A DNA stretch of 6,172 nt, from NCBI GenBank assembly GCA_012517755.1, contig JAAYUH010000127.1, positions 1 through 6,172 of the forward strand. The letters run 5' to 3'. The notes under the pieces were generated by a model, which was not told the origin of the DNA, did not search any database, and worked only from the letters and a program-made list of their open reading frames with translations. The stretch's first letter is position 1, and each line of letters begins with the position of its first letter. Below, in pieces: positions 1 through 5,509 of the stretch. The translations under genes were made by a program, and so were the position numbers. The stretch is from a bacterium. GTDB taxonomy: Bacteria; Caldisericota; Caldisericia; B22-G15.

Positions 1-119
1 ACCTCATCAATATCATCTGAATTATATCCTTTTTCAATAAGTTTCATTTTTAACTCTTTTGAAAAGTAATCTTTTCTTGTAAGGAGTTTAAGTGTATAAT
101 TTAAACAATCTATATTCAA
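1..119 (-). CDS. recX: RecX, regulatory protein for RecA, N-terminal part (cut by window edge)
   Basis: Only the first 39 codons lie inside the window; the reading frame stays open to base 1. The family's role is to bind RecA filaments and modulate RecA activity in the cytoplasm. The translated start contains a stretch resembling the conserved RecX N-terminus: NYTLKLLTRKDYFSKELKMK followed by LIEKGYNSDDIDEV, matching the family pattern of a helix with LLxRRxxSxxEL and then KLxxKGxxxxxI. The most likely start is a TTG at 119-117, whose last two bases are shared with the recA stop codon (TTGA). No ATG lies upstream in frame because the recA coding end is read in another frame; the next ATG is inside the conserved helix. 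A weak purine-rich SD (AAAGAGA) precedes the TTG. Position directly behind recA is the classic recX location and supports the call. The C-terminal helical repeats are not visible. Confidence 0.82.
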   Translation of the reverse strand, partial: MNIDCLNYTLKLLTRKDYFSKELKMKLIEKGYNSDDIDE

Positions 120-1141
120 TTCTCTTTAGTTTCACTCTTTATATTCTCCTCTTTAGGAAAAGCTACTTTTCTTACCTCTTTTTCTATCTCCTTAAGTAAC
201 TCAGGTTTAGTTTCAAGAAACTCTATTGAATTCTTTCTACCCTGAGCAATTCTTTCTTCTTTATATGTATACCAGGTTCCACTTTTCTTAATTATATCAT
301 ACTGAACAGCAGCATCTAAAATACAACCAATCTTAGATATTCCTTTACCATATATTATATCAAAATATGCCTCTTTGTATGGTGGAGCAACTTTATTTTT
401 AACAATTTTTGCTTTTACACTTGTTCCAAGTATACTTTCTCCCTCTTTTATGCTATCACTTTTTCTAATTTCTATTCTTACTGTTGAATAAAATTTTAGG
501 GCTCTTCCACCAGGAGTTACTTCAGGATTTCCAAACATAACTCCAACTTTTTCTCTTAATTGGTTTACAAAAATTGCAACTGTTTTTGATTTTGAAATTG
601 CTGTGTTTAATCTCCTTAAGGTTTGAGACATTAACCTTGCTTGAAGAGCCATAAATTGATCTCCTATCTCCCCCTCAATTTCTGCCTTAGGAACTAATGC
701 TGCTACTGAATCAATTACAATTATATCAATAGCTCCGCTTCTTATTAATGCTTCAGAAATTTCAAGAGCCTGTTCAGCATGGTCAGGCTGCGAGATGTAT
801 AATTTCGCAAGATCAACTCCAATTGCTTCAGCATAAGAAGGGTCAAGTGCATGTTCAGCATCAATATACACTGCATAACCACCCTGTCTTTGAACTTCAG
901 CAACTGCTTCAAGTGCAATAGTTGATTTTCCACTTCCTTCCTGACCAAAAAGTTCTATTATTCTCCCTCTTGGATAGCCACCTGCTCCAAGAGCTATATC
1001 TAAGGTCAAAATTCCAGAAGAGATAACTTCAGTATCAAGGAGTTCTCTCTTTTCGCCAAGTTTCATTATTGAACCTTTACCAAATCTTTTTTCTATTTCA
1101 TTTATGGTAGAATTCAACATTTTTTCTTTTTCATCAGCCAT
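116..1141 (-). CDS. recA: RecA recombinase
   Basis: RecA forms ATP-dependent filaments on single-stranded DNA, catalyses strand exchange in homologous recombination and stimulates LexA-type self-cleavage. The 341-residue length is normal for the family. By count the numbering runs parallel to E. coli RecA: Walker A GQEGSGKST at residues 66-74 with K72, catalytic E96 in DAEHALDPSYA, Walker B IIVIDS ending around D144, the IEGEIGD segment at 155-161, L2 loop starting at NQLREKVGVMFGNPE (193-207) with Q194, then TPGGRALKF (209-217) and the KNKVAPPYK segment (247-255). The tail is Lys/Glu-rich, as usual. The ATG start is fixed by a perfect AGGAGG nine bases upstream; M8 is a less likely alternative. 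Two uncommon residues are noted: Gln67 where Pro is usual in the Walker A loop, and PDHAEQ (119-124) where PDTGEQ or PDNGEQ is common. The gene has its own likely promoter and is followed by overlapping recX. Confidence 0.98.
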   Translation of the reverse strand: MADEKEKMLNSTINEIEKRFGKGSIMKLGEKRELLDTEVISSGILTLDIALGAGGYPRGRIIELFGQEGSGKSTIALEAVAEVQRQGGYAVYIDAEHALDPSYAEAIGVDLAKLYISQPDHAEQALEISEALIRSGAIDIIVIDSVAALVPKAEIEGEIGDQFMALQARLMSQTLRRLNTAISKSKTVAIFVNQLREKVGVMFGNPEVTPGGRALKFYSTVRIEIRKSDSIKEGESILGTSVKAKIVKNKVAPPYKEAYFDIIYGKGISKIGCILDAAVQYDIIKKSGTWYTYKEERIAQGRKNSIEFLETKPELLKEIEKEVRKVAFPKEENIKSETKEN

Positions 1142-1150
1142 TATTAAATA

Positions 1151-1156
1151 CCTCCT
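1151..1156 (-). promoter_or_regulatory. Ribosome binding site of recA
   Basis: A perfect AGGAGG on the minus strand lies nine bases before the recA ATG. It is the strongest SD in the window and decides for the first ATG over the in-frame M8. It suggests that recA is the most efficiently initiated gene here. Confidence 0.9.
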
Positions 1157-1174
1157 AAATTGCCATTTTCTTCA

Positions 1175-1183
1175 ATTTTATCA
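1175..1183 (-). promoter_or_regulatory. Probable extended -10 promoter of recA
   Basis: The minus strand reads TG-A-TAAAAT, a TGn extended -10 with five of six matches to TATAAT. No TTGACA-like hexamer sits at 17 or 18 bases upstream (CTTTTT or CCTTTT instead), which is tolerated by extended -10 promoters. Transcription would begin near base 1168, giving a short leader of about 26 bases containing the AGGAGG. The upstream bases are T-rich on this strand. A TTAACA at 1210-1205 is too far away (24 bases) to serve as its -35. I see no CTGT-N8-ACAG or GAAC-N4-GTTC operator nearby. This is a motif-based inference in AT-rich DNA, where chance matches are common. Confidence 0.5.
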
Positions 1184-1240
1184 GATTTTAAAAAATAAAA
1201 AAGGTGTTAAAAATTTTAGAAATAAAAATAAGAAAATAGT

Positions 1241-1279
1241 AAAAAATTTAAGAAGACCAAAAAGAAAAATGATCTCCTT
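1241..1279 (-). terminator. Possible rho-independent terminator between trx and recA
   Basis: On the minus strand AAGGAGATCA (1279-1270) can pair with TGGTCTTCTT (1259-1250) to form a 10-base-pair stem that includes two G-U wobbles, around a 10-base T-rich loop. AAATTTTTT follows (1249-1241). The stem begins just three bases past the trx stop codon, the expected place for an operon end. Weak points are the modest G+C of the stem and the AAA between stem and T-run, so it may act as an attenuator or leak into recA. Confidence 0.45.
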
Positions 1280-1281
1280 TG

Positions 1282-1611
1282 TTATTTATATTTATCTATC
1301 TCTTCTTTGAGTGAATTGTAGTTTAATAAACCAACTATTGAAGAAATTACCTTTCCTTCTTTAAAAATTAAAAGTGTTGGAAGATTTGTAATATCATATT
1401 TTGTAACGATTTCTGAATTCTCTTCATTTTCAACATCAACTTCATAAAATTTTATCTTACCATCATACTCTTTTGCTATTTTTATTAAATGTGGTTCAAT
1501 CATTTTACAGGGTTGACACCAATCAGCAGTAAATTTAACAATCACACTCTTTTTCTCTTTTATAACTTTTCTTTCGAAGTCTTTTTTTGTTATCCTCTCA
1601 AGATGATTCAT
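1282..1611 (-). CDS. Thioredoxin with WCQPC active site
   Basis: This is a small cytoplasmic thiol-disulfide oxidoreductase that would reduce protein disulfides. The 109-residue product has no signal peptide and fits a single thioredoxin fold: SVIVKFTADWCQPCKMIEP places the redox pair at C32 and C35, DVENEEN follows the third strand, and NLPT supplies the cis-proline at P78, with FKEG at 83-86 and G94 also typical. The usual WCGPC is WCQPC here; residues between the cysteines tune redox potential, so partner preference could differ. The ATG has a stop codon two codons upstream of its AAA-CAT context and no other ATG or GTG option nearby. Its SD is poor: the nearest GAGGAT is over 20 bases upstream inside the rarA end, so translation may depend on coupling to rarA 16 bases before. 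No thioredoxin reductase lies in the window. Confidence 0.93.
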   Translation of the reverse strand: MNHLERITKKDFERKVIKEKKSVIVKFTADWCQPCKMIEPHLIKIAKEYDGKIKFYEVDVENEENSEIVTKYDITNLPTLLIFKEGKVISSIVGLLNYNSLKEEIDKYK

Positions 1612-1627
1612 ATGTTTAAATTATAAA

Positions 1628-2812
1628 CTATCTATCCTCAAAAATTTTTATATCCTTAATTTCATCTGGTAAATATTCTATTTTTTCATCTTTATGGTTA
1701 TGAGGATATTTATAACCCTTCCCCCACCCAAGATTTTCTAAACCTTTTAAAACAGGATTTCTTAAATGTAGAGGAACAGGAAGCTCTCCAAATTGTTCAA
1801 CAAGTTTAATAGCATTTTCCATAGATCTTAAAACTCTATTATCTTTAGGTGCTTTAGATAGATATAAAACAACTTCAGAAAGAATTAATTTTGCTTCTGG
1901 AAGTCCAACTCTTTCAACTGCTTCTGCTCCTGAATTAGTAATAACAAGTGCCATTGGATCAGAAAGTCCTATATCCTCACTTGCTAAGATTATTAATCTT
2001 CTTGTGATAAATCTTAAATCTTCTCCTCCTTCAACCAACCTAAAAAGATAGTAAAGTGCTGCATCAGCATTACTTCCTCTTATGCTTTTAATAAGCGCAG
2101 ATATTAAATTATAATGCTCCTCTCTCTTGTCAAATTTTATTTTTTTTGTTGAAAGAAATCTATTTATATCTTCATAACTTATTTGAACCTCTCTATCACC
2201 AACCTCATCTTTCAAACTATCAAGAACATTTAAAATAAATCTTGCATCTCCATAAGAAATTTCGATAAGAAATTTTTTTGTATCTTCATCAATTTTTAAA
2301 TTTTTCAAATATTTTAGACTTCTTTCAAGAATTTCATTCATCTCATTATAATCATATGGTTTTAAAATTATTAAAAAACATCTTGAAAGAAGAGGTGAAA
2401 CTATTGTGAAATATGGATTCTCAGTCGTTGCTCCAATTAAAATAATATCTCTATTTTCAACAAAAGAAAGAAGAAAATCCTGCTCTTTTCTATCCAATCT
2501 GTGTATCTCATCAATGAATAAAATTGTCTCTTTTTGAAAAAATTCTTTCTCCTTCTTTGCATTATCAATTATAACTCTTAACTCTTTTATTCCTGATTCA
2601 GCACCAGAGACTCTAACAAAATTTAAATTACTCTCATTTTTTATAACTTCTGATAGGGTTGTTTTACCAGAACCAGGTGGCCCCCACATTATTATATGAG
2701 GTATATCGCCTTTTCTTATTTTTTCTTTAAAGGATTCAGTTAATATCTCTTTGTGCCCTACAAATTCATAAAAATTTTTGGGTCTTAATATTATTGAAAG
2801 AGGTTTTTTCAT
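1628..2812 (-). CDS. rarA: RarA/MgsA replication-associated recombination AAA+ ATPase
   Basis: RarA is a homotetrameric clamp-loader-like ATPase that acts at stalled replication forks and gaps, related to yeast Mgs1 and human WRNIP1. Seen in the 394-residue product: N-terminal LRPKNFYEFVG (9-19), Walker A GPPGSGKTT (44-52, K50), Walker B ILFIDE (97-102, D101/E102), sensor 1 GATTENPYF (127-135), arginine finger R144 in LLSRC, sensor 2 GDARFILN (188-195, R191), then the C-terminal tetramerisation region starting at KSIRGSNADAALYYLFRLVE (242-261) with FITRRL and ASEDIGLSDP. The GATTENPYF and SIRGSN/DAALY segments separate it from RuvB and DnaX. It is somewhat shorter than many homologues, and no N-terminal zinc finger is present. 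The ATG overlaps the exonuclease stop in an ATGA and has GAGGA three bases upstream. Confidence 0.95.
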   Translation of the reverse strand: MKKPLSIILRPKNFYEFVGHKEILTESFKEKIRKGDIPHIIMWGPPGSGKTTLSEVIKNESNLNFVRVSGAESGIKELRVIIDNAKKEKEFFQKETILFIDEIHRLDRKEQDFLLSFVENRDIILIGATTENPYFTIVSPLLSRCFLIILKPYDYNEMNEILERSLKYLKNLKIDEDTKKFLIEISYGDARFILNVLDSLKDEVGDREVQISYEDINRFLSTKKIKFDKREEHYNLISALIKSIRGSNADAALYYLFRLVEGGEDLRFITRRLIILASEDIGLSDPMALVITNSGAEAVERVGLPEAKLILSEVVLYLSKAPKDNRVLRSMENAIKLVEQFGELPVPLHLRNPVLKGLENLGWGKGYKYPHNHKDEKIEYLPDEIKDIKIFEDR

Positions 2813-3402
2813 AAATCCTCAATAAAAACATAAAATGCATTTAGAGTTTTTACATCTTTTGAAAACAATTTTTCAGCATAATTTTTAATAAAACTTTTTT
2901 CTATTGTCCTTCCTCTCTCTTTTAAAATTTCCCAGAGTTTTATTGTCAAATAAACATCAGTAAGAGATCTATGTTTTTCATATGATTGGATTCCAAAATT
3001 TAACAAAGCATTTCTTAAAGAATGTGATCTTAAATTCGGTGCTAAAAATTTACAGATTATAAGAGTATCAGAAACTCTATTGTTTAACTCTTTTCCGATA
3101 AATTTTTCAATAAATGGGACATCAAATGAAATTGCATTATGTCCAACAATTGGATTATCATCTATAAAATTTATTAACTCATCTAAAGCCAAATTTAAAT
3201 CAACTCCTTTTTCATAAATCTCTGAATCTGTTATTCCTGTAATTCTTTTTATTTCATCAGATAGTGATTCTTTTGGATCAATTAATCTTGAAAAAGTATC
3301 AACTATTACGCCATTCTCTGCTTTAGCACAACCAATCTCAATTATTTTATGATATTGTGGGTTTAAACCTGTTGTTTCTATGTCTAAAAAATTTAGTTTC
3401 AT
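2809..3402 (-). CDS. DEDDh 3'-5' exonuclease, DnaQ/PolC-epsilon-like
   Basis: The product belongs to the DnaQ-like exonuclease superfamily, whose members degrade DNA or RNA from the 3' end with two metal ions. Seen in 197 residues: Exo I FLDIETTGL (5-13) with acidic D7 and E9, the ITGIT segment (54-58) typical of the PolC/DnaQ branch, Exo II GHNAISFDVPFI (87-98) with D94, and Exo III HRSLTDV (144-150) giving H144 and D149 with four residues between, the DEDDh signature. All catalytic residues are present. The last ~40 residues extend beyond the nuclease core and match nothing I recognise. No polymerase or helicase domain is attached, so it could be a stand-alone proofreading subunit or a repair or RNA-processing exonuclease; I cannot tell which. 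ATGA overlaps join it to folB upstream and rarA downstream. Its own SD is weak (AAAAAG), so it probably depends on coupling to folB. Confidence 0.9.
   Translation of the reverse strand: MKLNFLDIETTGLNPQYHKIIEIGCAKAENGVIVDTFSRLIDPKESLSDEIKRITGITDSEIYEKGVDLNLALDELINFIDDNPIVGHNAISFDVPFIEKFIGKELNNRVSDTLIICKFLAPNLRSHSLRNALLNFGIQSYEKHRSLTDVYLTIKLWEILKERGRTIEKSFIKNYAEKLFSKDVKTLNAFYVFIEDL
2816..2820 (-). promoter_or_regulatory. Ribosome binding site of rarA
   Basis: GAGGA lies inside the last codons of the exonuclease gene, only three bases before the rarA ATG. The short spacing together with the ATGA overlap points to translational coupling rather than strong independent initiation. Confidence 0.6.
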
Positions 3403-3743
3403 CTTTTTAATTCAACTTCAGCGCTTACATTTTCCAATATACCTTTAATAGGTGGTGAATTTTTTACAACTTTAACATTTATTTTTTTTATTCTTTTATC
3501 TTCAAATATCTTTAAGGCAATTTCATTTGTTAGAGTTTCTAAGAGTTTAAAATGAAAATTTTCTATGATATTCTTTGTTTTATTATAGACTTCAGTGTAA
3601 TCAACAGTATCGAAAAGTTCATCTTTTTTAGGATTTTCAATTTCATAATCTATATCAACTAAAAATCTCTGACCAAGAATTGTCTCCTCTTTTTGAGCTC
3701 CATGATATGCATAAAATTCCATACCTTTAAGAAATATCTTCAT
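3399..3743 (-). CDS. folB: Dihydroneopterin aldolase
   Basis: FolB converts 7,8-dihydroneopterin to 6-hydroxymethyl-7,8-dihydropterin and glycolaldehyde in tetrahydrofolate synthesis; the family forms tunnel-shaped octamers in the cytoplasm. The 114 residues cover the whole family. Visible signatures are FLKGMEFYAYHGAQKEE (4-20), GQRFLVDI (24-31), DTVDYTEVY (45-53), LLETLTNEIA (67-76) and VVKNSPPIKG (92-101). Aligned by eye to the S. aureus enzyme, its pterin-binding and catalytic residues E22, Y54, E74 and K100 correspond to E20, Y49, E69 and K94 here, so activity is expected. The common PIPG turn reads PIKG. The gene begins inside the last 17 bases of folP, with GAGAG six bases before its ATG, and ends in an ATGA overlap with the exonuclease. 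It is not fused to folK, unlike in some bacteria. Confidence 0.95.
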   Translation of the reverse strand: MKIFLKGMEFYAYHGAQKEETILGQRFLVDIDYEIENPKKDELFDTVDYTEVYNKTKNIIENFHFKLLETLTNEIALKIFEDKRIKKINVKVVKNSPPIKGILENVSAEVELKR

Positions 3744-4944
3744 AGTTTTCTCTCACAATTTTATCATAAACTATAACTCCTCTTTTAACTTCTTTAACAT
3801 CATGAACTCTTACAATATCAACCCCTCTTTCAATTGAAGCACAAACAGATGAGATTGTCCCCTCAACTCTTTCAATCGGAGGAAGATCAAGAATCTCACC
3901 AATAAAACTTTTTCTACTTGGTCCTATTAAAACTGGATATCCTAAAGATTTAAAAATATTTATATTTTTTATTATTTCAATATTCTCCTTTAATCCCTTC
4001 CCAAATCCAATTCCAGGGTCTAATATTATATTCTCTTTTTTTATACCAATCTTTTGGGCATAATCTGCTCTCTCTTTAAAAAATTCCAATACATCAGAAA
4101 TCAAATCTTTATAATAATTTTCTGGAGATTTTCCACCCTTTCCATCTATTGAATGCATAATTACAACTGGTACATTATATTTCTTAATAATTTCTGCCAT
4201 CTTTTCACTTTTTCTTAATCCCCAAACATCGTTTATCATACCTGCACCAATATTTAAAGCCTCTTCTGCAATCTCTGGTTTAGTTGTATCAACTGAAATT
4301 GGAACATCCAACTCTTTTACCATTCTTCTTAGAATGGGGAGAACTCTTTTCTTCTCTTCTTCTATAGTTATCTCATCTGAATTTGGTTTTGTTGATTCTC
4401 CTCCAATATCTATTATATCTGCACCCCATTCAACCAGAAGTGTTGCATAATTTAATGCATTATCAATTGATCTTTCTCCATAAAATCCATCTCCTGAAAA
4501 AGAATCAGGAGTAAGATTAACTATTCCCATAATATATGTTTTTTTTCCCCATTCAAAAATTCTATCTTTTATTTTTGTTTTTTCTATTTTTTTTGAAAAA
4601 AGAACATTCTCTAACTCTTCAGCAAGATTTTTTAAACCAAAAGGTTGTAATTTCAATTTAGGAATTAATTTTTTATATTGATTTAAAGTTCCTATTATTA
4701 TACATTTTGATTTTCCAGATGAAAGGTTGTATGTATTATGAGGTAAAGCACAATCACCACCTAATGATAGAATCTCTTGCTTCAAAATATTTGCTCCTCT
4801 ATTATCAATTTCATCAACTTTAATTATTCTCATCACCATTTTATCTTTCATAATTGAAATTCCAACAGGATGAACATCTAAATCTTCTAAAAATTTTTTA
4901 ATTCTATTTTCATCTATTGATATTATTCTAACCATCAAACTCAT
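3727..4944 (-). CDS. folP: Dihydropteroate synthase with N-terminal extension domain
   Basis: FolP condenses hydroxymethyl-dihydropterin diphosphate with p-aminobenzoate to give dihydropteroate; it is the sulfonamide target. The TIM-barrel core occupies about residues 130-400: MGIVNLTPDSFSGDG (139-153), DIGGESTKP (179-187), ISVDTTK (216-222), INDVWGL (237-243), VVIMH (260-264), DPGIGFGK (309-316), GPSRKSFIG (341-349) and RVHDV (379-383). These are the pterin- and diphosphate-binding loops and all look intact; TKP replaces the commoner TRP. At 405 residues it is well above the ~270-280 of E. coli or S. aureus FolP. The excess is residues 1-130, containing HPVGI (25-29), GANILKQEILSLGGD (50-64) and LQPFGLKNLA (99-108). 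Long FolPs with this kind of extension are known in other bacteria, but I know no assigned function for it. M1 is preferred over M4 because AAGAGG sits five bases before it. Overlaps of 17 bases join it to folE and folB. Confidence 0.96.
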   Translation of the reverse strand: MSLMVRIISIDENRIKKFLEDLDVHPVGISIMKDKMVMRIIKVDEIDNRGANILKQEILSLGGDCALPHNTYNLSSGKSKCIIIGTLNQYKKLIPKLKLQPFGLKNLAEELENVLFSKKIEKTKIKDRIFEWGKKTYIMGIVNLTPDSFSGDGFYGERSIDNALNYATLLVEWGADIIDIGGESTKPNSDEITIEEEKKRVLPILRRMVKELDVPISVDTTKPEIAEEALNIGAGMINDVWGLRKSEKMAEIIKKYNVPVVIMHSIDGKGGKSPENYYKDLISDVLEFFKERADYAQKIGIKKENIILDPGIGFGKGLKENIEIIKNINIFKSLGYPVLIGPSRKSFIGEILDLPPIERVEGTISSVCASIERGVDIVRVHDVKEVKRGVIVYDKIVRENYEDIS

Positions 4945-5509
4945 CTTTTCCTCTTGAAATCAGGAAAAGAAACTCACTTCTTGTTGATGCATATTTTCTG
5001 AAGCCACCTCTTATTGCAGAGGTAACAATTTTACTACCTGGCTTTTTTATTCCTCTCATAATCATACAGAGATGTTCTGCTTCAAGTACAACACCAAGAC
5101 CAAGAGGTTTTATCTCCTCAAAAAGCATATCTGCTATCTCACTTGTTAATCTCTCTTGAAGTTGTGGTTTTTTTGCTAAAGTATCAACAACTCTTGCAAT
5201 CTTTGATATTCCTACCAATTTTTCATTTGGGATATAACCTATATGTGCTTGTCCAAAAAATGGTAAGAAGTGGTGTTCACACATTGAAAAAAAAGAGATG
5301 TTTCTTAAAATCACCATCTCCTGATGTTTTTCTTCAACAAATCCATTTTTAAGATAAATCCTTGGGTCTTCATACAAACCTTTAAAAATCTCTTCATACA
5401 TATCTGCTATTCTTTCTGGAGTATCTCTCAAACCCTCTCTTTCCTTATCCTCTCCTATTGCTTCAATAATAAGTTCAACTGCTTTTTTTATCTTATTTTT
5501 GTCAAACAA
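4928..5509 (-). CDS. folE: GTP cyclohydrolase I (type IA)
   Basis: FolE opens GTP and rearranges it to 7,8-dihydroneopterin triphosphate, the first step of folate synthesis. The 193-residue length is close to that of short bacterial forms such as B. subtilis. Visible: EREGLRDTPERIADMY (23-38), SMCEHHFLPFFGQAHIGYIP (75-94), GISKIARVVD (100-109), QLQERLT (116-122) and EAEHLCMIMRG (143-153). The zinc ligands expected from E. coli C110, H113 and C181 are C77, H80 and C148, so this is the zinc-dependent type IA enzyme, not FolE2. The start codon is TTG at 5509-5507: an in-frame TGA lies two codons upstream, no in-frame ATG precedes the conserved region, and a long SD match (GAGGTGAT) precedes the TTG. 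Eight bases overlap the hutI-like gene and 17 overlap folP. Confidence 0.97.
   Translation of the reverse strand: MFDKNKIKKAVELIIEAIGEDKEREGLRDTPERIADMYEEIFKGLYEDPRIYLKNGFVEEKHQEMVILRNISFFSMCEHHFLPFFGQAHIGYIPNEKLVGISKIARVVDTLAKKPQLQERLTSEIADMLFEEIKPLGLGVVLEAEHLCMIMRGIKKPGSKIVTSAIRGGFRKYASTRSEFLFLISRGKDEFDG
4950..4955 (-). promoter_or_regulatory. Ribosome binding site of folP
   Basis: AAGAGG lies five bases before the ATG at 4944, inside the folE coding end. It favours this ATG over the in-frame ATG three codons later, and so sets the 17-base overlap with folE. Confidence 0.65.

Noticed and set aside
745..948. Minus-strand open frame of 67 codons inside recA.
   Set aside because: It lies entirely within the clearly coding recA in another frame and has leucine-rich, unmotivated content; a shadow of recA.
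1155..1166. Three-codon minus-strand upstream frame ATG-GCA-ATT-TAG, with its stop overlapping the recA SD.
   Set aside because: It has no SD of its own and lies almost at the predicted transcription start, so translation is unlikely; probably chance.
1205..1210. TTAACA as a -35 element for recA.
   Set aside because: It is 24 bases from the best -10, too far for a sigma-70-type promoter, and no good -10 lies at 16-18 bases.
1104..1310. Plus-strand open frame of 68 codons across the recA start and the intergenic region.
   Set aside because: It is antisense to recA and trx ends, gives low-complexity Lys/Asn-rich protein and has no convincing SD.
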